DNA from: Sphaerosporella brunnea
Taxonomy: Eukaryota; Ascomycota; Pezizomycetes; Pezizales; Pyronemataceae
Reading direction: 5' to 3'
NCBI GenBank assembly: GCA_008704415.1
Contig: VXIS01000203.1
Coordinates: 1 to 64,000 of the forward strand
Length of the DNA stretch: 64,000 nt
How positions within the stretch are numbered: position 1 is the first letter of the stretch; each line of letters opens with the position of its first letter. The position numbers and the translations under genes are program-made. Shown piece after piece: positions 1 to 10,749 of the stretch. The notes under the pieces are model-generated. The model searched no databases. It was not told where the DNA came from and was given only the letters and a program-made list of their open reading frames with translations.

Positions 1-2216
1 CAGTAGTTGGAAGTTTGTGATCGTCTTGAACTTGTGTTAAGTGAAACCTCTTGCAATGCTGCGTCCTTGCTGACTACTCTGCAATATGTGCAAGTACCCT
101 TTTTTTTACGCGACTTCGATCCTTCACGGGTAGGCAAGAAGCTAGCCTTATGGGATCCAGGGGCAAGTGGTTCATCGAGTCCAGGTACGTTTTTGGAGCT
201 GCTTAAGTCCTTTGAGCTACGCGCCTGGTCAACTGTGATGCTGACCTGTACGCGCTTGGTGCTGTAGGTGTTGAGGAGTTGATCAACAAGACGGATGCGG
301 AATTCTCGATGGCTCATCAGGTGTTTTAGGGGTGTTCCAGACTCTTGCTTCGCTACGAGATACAAGATGTGTGCATTGATGATGATCACGTCCAGCAGCC
401 AGAAGAATAGACAAAACCAATTTCTTCGGGTTCTGAGGTGGCTGGACAGATGCGCTCGCTTTTGATCATGGAGATCCACACCGTTCATGAAGTGGTTGTA
501 ATCCCAGATTGCTTTTGGGATTGGGAAGAGCTTTTCCTTTTCACCAGGGCCGTAATGTTTTTGAACATTCCTATCAGCTTTGGTTGTACCTGCTCGACAC
601 CTTCGCTTGCTGACAACATAGTTTTCCTTGCCGTGAACATTGTGGATAGTCGTAAGGAAGGTGACATAATTGCTATCCATCCAGAGCAATGATAAAACTG
701 GTGCGCTTTCATCTCCTACAACTTTAGCTTTAAGAGTATTCCACTCTAAATCTCGCTGGCTTCGCTTTGCATCTGAAAATTCTATCGGATATCCTTTCGC
801 ATTTTGTCTCGTGGTTCCAGCTGCACCAATACCAAGCTTCCGAAGATCTGAAAATAGCGGAACTGTTGTAAAGTAGTTGTCCATGTAAATATGGAACAAA
901 TACCTATCATAAGGTAGGGTCTTCGCCAGATGCAATACCATTTGTGAGGTAGGAGAGTGTTCAGTATCGTCGCCTGCAGCTTTGTCGTCTGCAGCTTTGT
1001 CGTCCGCAGCTTTGTTGCCCGCAGCTGCAGCTTTGTCGCATGCAGCTTTATCGTCGGCAGCTTTGTCGCCTGCAGCTTTTTTGTCTGCAGCTTTTTTGTC
1101 TGCTGCTTTCGTGCCTGCTGCTTGGTCACCTGCTGCTTTCTTGCCCAATGCATTCTTGGCTGCTGCTGCTTTCTTACCTGCCACCTTCGTGCCTGTCGCT
1201 TTCTTGCCTGCAGCTTTGTCGCTTGCAGCTTTAGACTTCCGAGGTTTTTTCTGCAGAGGAACTCTGATGATATGTTGCACTCGAGAGCTGTACCGCCAAT
1301 CCCAAGTGTATCCCCTCCAACAGAGAGCAAATATCTTATGCCCTTTTTTAATTGGCTTATGCTTAAATATGTTGGTGTCCTTACTTCTCCCTTTGAACTT
1401 GACTATCATCTCATCCAAAGAAAGCTCTGTAGCGGGAATAAGATATGCTTTAGAGGCTGTCACTACCTGAGTAGTAAGAGGCTCCAATTTGTCGTACACC
1501 ATAGGTTTTACTGAGTGAGACACCTTTCTTTTGTGCTTGCCGGTAGAGGGTTGGCTGACTGCAGGTGTAAGGGGGTTTTCCGGCTGACGGATATGCAAGT
1601 ATCGTTTTATCTGCTCAAAGCGGTTTACACCCATGTGCTTCATCGCTGGGTGACAGGTTAAGCTTGATTCCTTCCAGTACTCTTTTACTACCTTTTCACT
1701 ACCGCTATTGTGTACTACAGACATGTAGATTATGAGCGCAATCCAGCAGTAAAGTTCTTGTGCCGTTGTAAGGTGCCATTCTCGTGATGATTGTCCTTGG
1801 CGAGATGGGTGTGACGTAGCATACTGATTAGTACTAGCTACAATGTGATCCATTATGTCAGCAGAAAAAAAAAGGAGAAAATAGGCAAGGGGACTGTCAA
1901 GCTCGTGATTTGGTGGAAGTGAAGACTTTGCATTGTGGCGGCTATGCTGTGACGTAAAAGGAGTAAAATCTTTGTCGCATGCATTATCAAGGCTTGGTGG
2001 TGTGTACGTGTCAGGCCATCTTTCTTTCGTGATTGAATCAAAATTAATTTCAATATTTTCACCGGCAAGCTCGTGGGATTGATATTCTGGAACGTCTGCG
2101 GCCTCTGCTTCCTCATCCATTTCCGAGTCTGCATCATCCCAATCCTCCTCATCTGTCTCTTCTGAATCTTCGTATTCGGATTCGTCGAACTTTTGAACTG
2201 TTGCGAAAGGCTGCAT
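1..2216 (-). CDS. PiggyBac-family transposase (DDE_Tnp_1_7), 3' end outside window
   Basis: Cut-and-paste DNA transposase. Reading leftward from the ATG at 2216, I checked every codon to position 3 and found no stop, so about 738 codons are open and the gene runs off the left edge. The N-terminus is acidic (runs of E and D). Family signatures are LDEMIVKFKG with D268, MDNYFTT with D446, and NGVDLHDQ with D581, matching the three catalytic aspartates of PiggyBac. A Cys-rich C-terminus begins with a CTYC motif near 80-92. Between D268 and D446, residues about 324-420 are a low-complexity Ala/Lys/Asp block made of KAADK-like pentamers, so the D268-D446 spacing is about 100 residues longer than in classical PiggyBac. 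No frameshift or intron is seen, so the copy may be young. Whether it is active cannot be judged without the other end. Confidence 0.9.
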   Translation of the reverse strand, partial: MQPFATVQKFDESEYEDSEETDEEDWDDADSEMDEEAEAADVPEYQSHELAGENIEINFDSITKERWPDTYTPPSLDNACDKDFTPFTSQHSRHNAKSSLPPNHELDSPLAYFLLFFSADIMDHIVASTNQYATSHPSRQGQSSREWHLTTAQELYCWIALIIYMSVVHNSGSEKVVKEYWKESSLTCHPAMKHMGVNRFEQIKRYLHIRQPENPLTPAVSQPSTGKHKRKVSHSVKPMVYDKLEPLTTQVVTASKAYLIPATELSLDEMIVKFKGRSKDTNIFKHKPIKKGHKIFALCWRGYTWDWRYSSRVQHIIRVPLQKKPRKSKAASDKAAGKKATGTKVAGKKAAAAKNALGKKAAGDQAAGTKAADKKAADKKAAGDKAADDKAACDKAAAAGNKAADDKAADDKAAGDDTEHSPTSQMVLHLAKTLPYDRYLFHIYMDNYFTTVPLFSDLRKLGIGAAGTTRQNAKGYPIEFSDAKRSQRDLEWNTLKAKVVGDESAPVLSLLWMDSNYVTFLTTIHNVHGKENYVVSKRRCRAGTTKADRNVQKHYGPGEKEKLFPIPKAIWDYNHFMNGVDLHDQKRAHLSSHLRTRRNWFCLFFWLLDVIIINAHILYLVAKQESGTPLKHLMSHREFRIRLVDQLLNTYSTKRVQVSITVDQARSSKDLSSSKNVPGLDEPLAPGSHKASFLPTREGSKSRKKKGTCTYCRVVSKDAALQEVSLNTSSRRSQTSNY

Positions 2217-2246
2217 GGTGGTGATGGCGATGGTGGTGTGTTGAAA

Positions 2247-2270
2247 CTTCACTTGGAAAGCTCGGGTTAA
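2247..2270 (-). mobile_element. Candidate right terminus of the PiggyBac element with TTAA target site
   Basis: PiggyBac elements insert at TTAA and begin with CCC. Fifty bases upstream of the transposase ATG, the + strand reads ...GCTCGGG directly followed by TTAA (2267-2270). Read from the outside in, the element would begin CCCGAGCTTTCC at 2266. The position, the CCC tip and the adjacent TTAA agree with family rules. The matching left terminus lies outside the window, so the terminal inverted repeat cannot be confirmed. Confidence 0.5.
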
Positions 2271-2595
2271 AGAAAAGATAAAGATGCATCTCGCTAGGTA
2301 TTACCATATTTAGTGTATTGATCCGAAGCCACAGGAAGTGATTACTTCTTTCTCCTTAGCTTCAAGTAGAAAATAGTAAGTGGAGCAGGATAAGGGGCTG
2401 CAGCTGTGTCCTCTCGCTCCTCATGCTGTTGGTGGGATTAGAAGCGAGGGAGTCAGCTGGAGGAGCGACGGAGCCACCTGAAGTGCCTTCCTTCACTTCC
2501 TCCAAAAGAATAAATACCGTAAAGAAATCCTTTCTATTCCCTTCTACCTCAACCTCAACTCCATCTCTCTGCCTACCCTACCTATTTTCTAAGCC
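2271..2595. other. Intergenic segment between PiggyBac end and small gene
   Basis: No gene recognised. C/T-rich sequence precedes the start of the small gene at 2596. It includes an AATACCGTAAAG string at about 2513, similar to the tips of the palindromic elements elsewhere in the window, but without a paired arm that I could find. Confidence 0.5.
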
Positions 2596-2923
2596 ATGGC
2601 AAGAAAACGTCGTTCCGGAGCCCAGCAGCGCGCCTACAAAGTCGCTAAACGTTTCGAGGCACAATGCCAAAATGAGCGCTTTCGCCGCTCTTTGGCTGAG
2701 CTCCGAGCTCATGAGCGAGAGATTGTTGCCCAAGATTACGAGCTATTCCGACAATTGCAAAGTAAGAACCTATTTCAAATTACACTTCATAAACTAACCC
2801 ACCTTTACTGCAGAGGAGGCGGACGCAGCCAGGCAGGCAGAACAAGAAGCTGCCAGACAAGAGGAACGGGAGGAGGAAACCAACTTAGCGGACGAATGCA
2901 AATTGACAGTTGCGACAGGATAG
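2596..2923 (+). CDS. Small charged helical protein, unknown function
   Basis: Not recognised. Two exons (2596-2761 and 2814-2923) joined through a 52-nt intron with GTAAGA donor, CTAAC branch site and CTGCAG acceptor give 91 residues. The protein is rich in Arg, Gln, Glu and Ala: a basic N-terminus (MARKRRSG...), then a predicted long helix with EEADAARQAEQEAARQEE-like composition. The stop codon and last dozen codons coincide with the start of the 192-bp tandem array, so the 3' end may have been reshaped by the repeat. The intron signals and good start argue for a real gene. It could equally be a fragment of a repeat-associated family. Confidence 0.45.
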
Positions 2924-3841
2924 ACATACCCGGAACACAGATACTCTGTCCACATGGCTCAGAGTCGTGCCGCTCGGCAAGGTAGCATGGTAGTGCAGGG
3001 TCATAGAGAGCATCGAGTGGTGGAGAGCGCGGAGTGGTGAAAAGCATGAGGTGGGTGATCTGTCACTTCAATCCCCAAGTCAATCGGATGTAAACTGATA
3101 GTTGCGGCAAGGTAGACATACCCGGAACACAGATACTCGGTCCACATGGCTCAGAGTCGCGCGGCTTGGCAAGGTAGCATGGTAGTGTGGGGTCATAGAG
3201 AGCATTGAGTGGTGGAGAGCACAGAGTGGTGAAAAGCATGAGGTGGGTGATCTGTCACTTCAATCCCCAAGTCAATCGGATGTAAACTGATAGTTGCGGC
3301 AAGGTAGACATACCCGGAACACAGATACTCGGTCCACATGGCTCAGAGTCGCGCGGCTCGGCAAGGTAGCATGGTAGTGTGGGGTCATAGAGAGCATCGA
3401 GTGGTGGAGAGCGCGGAGTGGTGAAAAGCATGAGGTGGGTGATCTGTCACTTCAATCGCTAAGTCAATCGGATGTAAACTGATAGTTGCGGCAAGGTAGA
3501 CATACCCGGAACACAGATACTCGGTCCACATGGCTGAAAGTCGCGCGGCTCGGCAAGGTAGCATGGTAGTGTGGGGTCATAGAGAGCATCGAGTGGTGGA
3601 GAGCGCGGGGTAGTGAAAAGCATGAGGTGGGTGATCTATCACGTCAATCCCCAAGTCAATCGGATACAAACTGACAGTTGCGGCAAGGTAGACATACCTG
3701 GAACACAGATACTCGGTCCACATGGCTCAGAGTCGTGCGGCTCGGCAAGGTAGCATGGTAGCGCGGGGTGATAGAGAGTATCGAGTGGTGGAGAGCGCGG
3801 GGCTGGTAAAGAGTGCAGGGTGGTGGAGAGTGTGAGGATGA
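2893..3841. repeat. 192-bp minisatellite, five tandem copies
   Basis: The string GACAGTTGCG/GATAGTTGCG recurs at 2905, 3097, 3289, 3481 and 3673, an exact 192-bp period. The unit contains AAGGTAGACATACC, GGAACACAGATACT, GGTCCACATGGCTCAGA, AAGGTAGCATGGTAG and CAATCGGATGTAAAC. Copies 2 to 4 are nearly identical, while the first and last are more diverged, with the last breaking up after about 3790. 192 is a multiple of three, so reading frames are periodic, but each has stops. The array begins inside the last codons of the upstream small gene. Confidence 0.95.
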
Positions 3842-4217
3842 TAAACAAGTTACACTCCTAAATACTGTAGTCAGTGTGCTTTCACAGTTATGGTTCACGC
3901 CTAAGCATTGCCTCCTTCATGTGTGCAATCGTACCTCTGAGGGGCTGCTGCGGGGGGTCCATACAGATAAACTGGAAGAAACCTCTTAGTGTTTCCCCTC
4001 TGCAAAAGCATCACTGGGTACTTCACCCACGCCTATCATGCTCCTCACCTCAGGTATTTCAACCTCGGGCTTCATCAGAGCATGGTCACCACCCATCCCC
4101 CGGACCCTGTGAGAGAGGGTATCGGGAAGGGGTCATATTCTCCGCGTTACCAGAAAATAGTCACAGCAGCCGCGCCCAGAAACTACCCAGAAGTAGAAGA
4201 CACAGCATGAAGGGGTG
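3842..4217. other. Intergenic segment, no gene recognised
   Basis: Short open frames exist on the + strand but have no recognisable domain, splice structure or composition bias. I see no supported feature here. Confidence 0.4.
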
Positions 4218-4317
4218 CTAGGGAGAAGCCACAACCGATCCTCGAGCATTCCTTGCAGTAGCCGTACCTAGGGAGAAGCCATGACTGATCCTCGAGCATC
4301 CCTTGCAGTAGCCGTAC
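4218..4317. repeat. 50-bp tandem duplication
   Basis: Two adjacent copies of a 50-bp unit starting CTAGGGAGAAGCC and ending CAGTAGCCGTAC (4218-4267 and 4268-4317) differ at only a few positions. There is no coding evidence. Confidence 0.85.
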
Positions 4318-4429
4318 TTTGCAGGATCCGAAAACTTCAGGTTTCAGCCTACTTTGTTTCGTTAGCTAAAGTTCATGTCTGCAAGCGGAGGACAAACCAG
4401 GTTAAATTTGCAGCAGCAGGATGCAGCGG

Positions 4430-4530
4430 TATGCGTAGTTTGGGGTGGAAGCGGAGGGGTGCTGGGCGGCGGCGGGGTAGTGGGCAGCGGAGGGGTGGTG
4501 GGCAGCAGAAAGGTTGAGGGCGCAGGTTGG
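4430..4530. repeat. G-rich low-complexity tract
   Basis: Degenerate short repeats of the type GGCGGGGTAGTGGGCAGCGG lie at about 4440-4515. The complementary strand reads as a Pro/Thr-rich string, so the open frames here are compositional artefacts. Confidence 0.6.
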
Positions 4531-4818
4531 GATGACTCACTGGACGTCACTCGATCTCCCATTAACCGCCAACCCCCCGGTCTGGAGTTTGGAGTGCCAA
4601 GCCAACGATAAAAGGGATAGGTAGAAATTTTCCGCGCTCTTCGGGTAATTCGCGGCATGATGAGCGTAGGGTGGGCCTCCAGGGGCGGAGTAAATTTCGC
4701 TGAGTGGCTGGAAACACTCACGTTGCCTGCGGCCAATAGAACTCAACGTGACCCGATTTCCAGCCAGCTGGCCTTTTCAGCCTACGACTAATCTGGCTGA
4801 CAAGGAACACATCCAATA

Positions 4819-4944
4819 CCGTAAAAACTCGAGAGCAAGAGAATGGGCTAAGTCACTGCGCCATGTAGGCTTAGTGACTTTGCCACATGGCGCAGTGACT
4901 TAGCCAGTGATGTAGCCCATTCTCTTGCTCTCGAGTTTTTACGT
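4819..4944. mobile_element. TA-flanked palindromic MITE-like element, copy 1
   Basis: A 126-bp element with inverted arms of about 31 nt: left CCGTAAAAACTCGAGAGC... ending GGGCTA, right TAGCCC...GCTCTCGAGTTTTTACG. It is flanked by TA at 4817-4818 and 4945-4946, as expected for Tc1/mariner-type non-autonomous elements. The core carries repeated AAGTCACT/AGTGACTT motifs in both orientations, so the whole element can fold into a hairpin. It codes for nothing. The tip and core motifs recur at 39147-39261. Confidence 0.8.
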
Positions 4945-5038
4945 TATCGTTGTCAGCCATTAGTCATTGGTGGCATGTCAGATTCTGACAGCTATGCACG
5001 TGTTTGGTTAGTAGAGTTGAGTTGACAAGCGCTAAGTA

Positions 5039-5565
5039 GTGCCGGACAGCTAAGGTAGCGCAGGAAGGGTTGGCGCGCAGAACAACCCCTCCGCCCTCCA
5101 CAACATAACGAAAAACAAAATTTATTAAATTACCGTAGCAATAAAGAGAAAGAGATGGGGAACAATCTTAGGGTTTCCATTCTCAATTCGGGGTAGTGGT
5201 TGTGGAGTTATAAAGGGCTTAAGTTACACTAGTTCATTATGGGCGGGCTCTTTTTGCTGAATAAGGCAATATGAGTGACATTCTGTGATACTTTACCTGA
5301 TCTGGTAATATGAGTGAGATCATGTGCTTCACAATCTCCTGAGTGATGAAAAACCCGCATACTGCAATCATTTTGGGATCGTTTTCCCACGAAACGAACT
5401 GAGCTACCGTTATCTGCGGTATCTTGAGTGCCAAAACCTATAGCATGTCACTCAGCATTCCTATTTGTGGCTAGCTCCTCCTTGGAATCTCACTCGTTAT
5501 TGCCAAATCTGGTAAGATTTTCGGGGAGGACAATTTGTATTTTCCATTAGCTAAGTGTCCGGCAC
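5039..5565. mobile_element. Candidate non-autonomous inverted-repeat element
   Basis: GTGCCGGACAGCTAAGG at 5039 is matched in inverted orientation by TTAGCTAAGTGTCCGGCAC ending at 5565, giving about 10 exact terminal bases plus a shared imperfect GCTAA block. The interior of about 0.5 kb has diverged direct and inverted copies of a GGCAATATGAGTGA-like motif (near 5266, 5304 and, inverted, 5490-5510). No coding frame is recognised. No clean target duplication is visible, so this is only a candidate. Confidence 0.35.
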
Positions 5566-5805
5566 TCTAGCTGAACACAGCTTCTCAAAGCTTCGAATTC
5601 ACAGCTGTTGTTATTGTATAGTAGGCACAATTCAAAATCAACACAAAGACCGTGAGTAAATAAGTAAATAGTAGATAGTACATAGCAGCCCAGTACATAA
5701 CGCCCGCCATTGTGCTATACTCTATTAACCATGCCTCGGTCGAATAAACAAGCAAGAAAGGAAAAAAAAGATATCATACAAGAAAGAAAGCCTCCATCAC
5801 AGAGC
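5566..5805. other. 3' flank of OTU1
   Basis: A/T-rich sequence downstream of the leftward OTU1 gene. It probably contains the transcript end, but no specific signal can be assigned. Confidence 0.4.
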
Positions 5806-6920
5806 TCACGCTTCACCAAAATCGGAGTGGCCGGTGGCTGTAGCATGGGCAACAGCTTCCTTCTCTCCCTTCATGCACTGCTTGCAGATGTTACATCTCA
5901 ACGTGAAGTTTTTCGTGTCGGTGTAGTAGTGCTTCTGGCGAAGCTTTCCGCAGAGCTGTTGGGCCGCAGCGAGTATCTCGTTGTCATACTTGCTAAACAC
6001 TACCTCGTCTCCCTCGGAGTCGTTTACCAATCCCCCGGGGGAGAGGGCGAGAGCGTCATAATGAATGCCACTATACACCACGATGACCCTCCTCTCCTTA
6101 CCCTCGTTGAATCGAATCATGTTCCCAGTAGCAACATCAATCGTGACAATCTGCCTCAGATGTTAGCACCTCTAATAACTTCTTCTACCTCACCATAGCA
6201 GCTTGAACCTACCTCCATATCAAAGAACTCCGCGAAAATCCCCAACTCGATACCACCACCCCACGAACTCTCCATCTTTATCCACTCACAGTACCCATCT
6301 CTCTTCTGCTCCAACACAGCTTCACTATACAGAACCGGATTATCCTGTATCGTACCAGCTACCAACTGTCGCAGCTCCTCGACGCTCATCACACTCCTCG
6401 TCAGAACATAGCTCAACGCGCGAAAGAGACACGAGTTATCGTCCTCCATGACACGAAGCACCACCCTTCCGCGGCCAGAAGCGAGCCTCACATCCGGCGG
6501 ATCGTCTTTGTTGAACTTTGACGCGGCACGGTTGAGTCTGAGGGGCTGTTGCGGACGATTGAGTGCTGCGCTGCCGCCAGCGGTGAACCCGGAGAAGTCG
6601 CCCACCGCCAATTTCGTCGCAGTCTGTGATCGTGTTACTGGAGCAGACGCAGGTGTGCTATTGTTCGGCGATGCTCCGACACCTTGAGCGCTGGACACGA
6701 TCAGCTGCTCGCCTTGCAGCTTCACGGGAAGCTGCGCGAGTGGGGTATCGGCTGGGTGCGCTGAGAGCTGTAGAGGACGCGGCGGAAAGCCGTGCTTGAT
6801 CTCGAGCTCTCCTATGAGCGATGCCGTCTTCCGGATCTCACTGAGAAGGGTATCGATGGTGGCGCCCTCGGGCAACGTGAGCACTTGCGTGCCGGTAGGT
6901 GAGCGGATCTTGAGGCGCAT
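5806..6920 (-). CDS. OTU1: Ubiquitin thioesterase OTU1 (OTU-family deubiquitinase)
   Basis: Cysteine protease that trims ubiquitin chains, known in this family to act with the Cdc48/p97 segregase in ER-associated degradation. Two exons (6920-6213 and 6150-5806) separated by a 62-nt intron (GTAGGT...GCAG) give 350 residues, close to the usual length. Order: N-terminal ubiquitin-like fold (about 1-75), low-complexity linker, OTU core with DDNSCLFRAL (catalytic C164 with the preceding Asp), the GIHYDAL catalytic His motif in exon 2, and a C-terminal C2H2 zinc finger CNIC...H...H ending TGHSDFGEA. The start MRLKIRSPTG fits the Ubl. It is divergent from the F-box gene, sharing about 580 bp. Confidence 0.93.
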
Positions 6921-7500
6921 GTCGGATTTCGTTCGTTCGTCGTTCTTTATTGAGGAGGGGTGAAAAGGTACTTAAGTAGGTGCTTGCAATGAAAGGGGGG
7001 AGGTGAATGATTTTATGGGAGCAATGATGAGAGTGATGAAAGTTAATCACGGCGTTGAATGTTGCCTTGTCTGAACAGAAGAGGAGCTCAGGGCGGGAGA
7101 ACTGTGTGCCATCCGCCGGCAAGGCCAATAAACGCAAGGCGGGTTCGAGAGTCAACGGTGTATGCATCATACAAATAAACCGGTACGCGTCAGAGTTGGC
7201 AAAGCGCTCTTCATTTTTGTTTGCGGGCTGTTCGACATCTTGCACGTTGGCCCGCAAGGTCCCAGTTCGGGCTGACTCGGGCCGAGACATGATATATCAC
7301 TCGTGACGTTTGACATCTGACATCGAGACTACAAAGCGCAAAATTCAACCATTACATAAAACCAGTGCATCAATCTCCTTAAACGCACAGAATGACACCT
7401 GTCAATAGAGACAAACTTCACCCAGTATCTTTGACAGTATATAAGGTACAAACGCCATATGAAATCACCTTTCTCCCGAGATCATTACACGACTTAAGAG
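6921..7500. promoter_or_regulatory. Divergent promoter region OTU1 / F-box gene
   Basis: A 580-bp region between two divergent start codons. Visible elements are CCAAT in GGCCAATAAACG near 7121 and a TATATAAGG-type TATA box at about 7438-7446, some 60 bp upstream of the rightward ATG. No other gene is supported. Confidence 0.45.
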
Positions 7501-9085
7501 ATGTCCATCCTCCAACTTCCAACGGAGCTCTTCCAGCTGATCGTCACACACCTTCCGGCAGGGGCCATATTCACCTTAATCCAAACCTGCCAAGCGGCCC
7601 ACCTCCTCGCTCGCTCACTGCTCTTCCACAATGTTCTCCTAGACCGATGCCATTCATTATTAGCTTTCACAGCGGCAACCGAAAAGCACTGGATAGATTG
7701 TCGCGATCTTCAAAGCATCCGGCGTTTGACCCTCCATGAGACGGGCTCTGAGCACCACCAGTCTTATGAGGAATTTGTAACCACCCTTCTGCCACGTATG
7801 CGCGGGCTTCGGCATATAGAGCTATCCACGCCCGGTGGATCCAGGCCCGGACAAGTACACTGGCTTTACTCCCCTGCTTTCGTCTCGTTGCCAAAGGGTG
7901 TCCAAATTTCCGCCAGCATCGGCGGTACGTCTCCATCCCTTCACCATTCAGCACTCGACATACCCTAACCAACTACACGCAGACATCCGCCTTCTGTCGC
8001 TTCCCCTCCTCCTCCACCGTCCAGAAACTCTTACATCCCTCCACATTATGCAGCGAACCATCAGCGCCGACCACTATGCCCTCATAAGCACGCTGCACAA
8101 CCTTCAATCCCTCTCTGTAACCACAAAGCCGGAATACATCCGGCCGCGCTCTCGGCATCTATTGCCCTTCGAGTTCATAAACACCGGGCAGCGATTCTCT
8201 CTCGCCTCGCTCACCTCCCTACTGCAGAATCTCAAAACCCTAACCTTCTACCCCAGCTGTGCAAAGGACCTGAGCACGCACGCGTTACTGCGCAGCACTT
8301 TAACAGCATTAACACTGCACATGCCAACTCTCAGCGGCGAAATGGTGTCCACAATCTTCTTGCTAGCGGGGTTAGAAAGACTGTGCATAATCGAGCCATT
8401 AGAGCTCGAAGACTCAGAGCCTCTGCAAGTCTCATCACAACCCTCATTCCGCAACCTGCAAGAATTCAGCATCGGCACCGAACCAGGGCCTTCGAAAAGC
8501 AGGTACTACTACCACAGCCGTACCTTCCCGGCACGTTTCATCGAGGCAATCGTGGGCGCAAACCGCCGGCTGCAGTGCCTGCGAGTACCACACCTGAGCG
8601 ACGCCGTGATACGACTGCTCCCCCAGGATGGCGCGCTACAGGAGTTGGTGGTGATGTTCACCTTTGATTATTCGGGCGCACCCACGTTTTCGGTGTCTGT
8701 TTTGGCCGCTGCCGGGTGGTGGAAGGGGCTGAGAAGGTGCTGGTTGCCGTTTTCGGTTGTGGCGGTAGGGGAGCATGCTAAGAGGATTGCGCGGATTGAT
8801 ATACCGCTGCTAGTGGCAGTGGTGAAAGGGTGTTCAAGCCTCGAGGAATTGAGGGTGGTGGATATGGACTCTGTTTTCCCTGCGAGGCCTGGAAAGGATG
8901 AGTTGGCTAACTGGGAGAGGGACGTGACCAGGGAGTTGTGTGCAGACGAGGAGACGTTTAAACTGCTGGAGGGATTTTTCACAGTAGGGCCTAAAGAACT
9001 CCATCCAGTCGTAGTACAGTGTGTAGTTGACCACGACAGATTGGAGGTCTTAAGGAGACGGCTGTCAGAAAAGCTTTACATCTGA
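7501..9085 (+). CDS. F-box protein, probable SCF substrate adaptor
   Basis: Two exons (7501-7924 and 7983-9085) joined over a 58-nt intron (GTACGT, CTAAC, ACGCAG) give 508 residues. The N-terminus ILQLPTELFQLIVTHLP followed by a run of hydrophobic helices resembles an F-box, which binds Skp1 in SCF ubiquitin ligases. The remainder has loosely spaced LRR-like LxxLxxL segments (for example LTSLLQNLKTLTFYP, GALQELVVMF), typical of rapidly evolving fungal F-box proteins. The substrate is unknown. It converges with the protease gene, with 205 bp between the stop codons. The F-box assignment is by motif only and the C-terminal repeats are weak. Confidence 0.7.
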
Positions 9086-9290
9086 ATCATCGCTTCAACA
9101 CGCGTGCATTCTCAACTACTAAGCAGAGGATATGTTTACATTCTGAAACATCGACAACGCACTATAGGAAACCAGAAGCAATTCTGACCAATACAAAAAA
9201 ACAAAATGAAAAAACAAATGCCATTACGCTCCGTTCATGCCGTCCTAAAGTACATAAGCGGTATTCCCGCCATTGCTCGTCTGAATCGCA

Positions 9291-10749
<1,459 letters not shown>

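Noticed and set aside
957..1514. Forward-strand open frames rich in Ala, Cys, Ser and Leu
   Set aside because: They are antisense shadows of the pentamer-encoding repeat in the leftward PiggyBac transposase.
2905..3841. Possible CRISPR-like or rDNA-type repeat array
   Set aside because: Repeats are contiguous 192-bp units without unique spacers, in a eukaryotic genome; this is a minisatellite.
5710..6198. 162-codon forward open frame
   Set aside because: Antisense to the well-supported OTU1 C-terminal exon, with no domain of its own.
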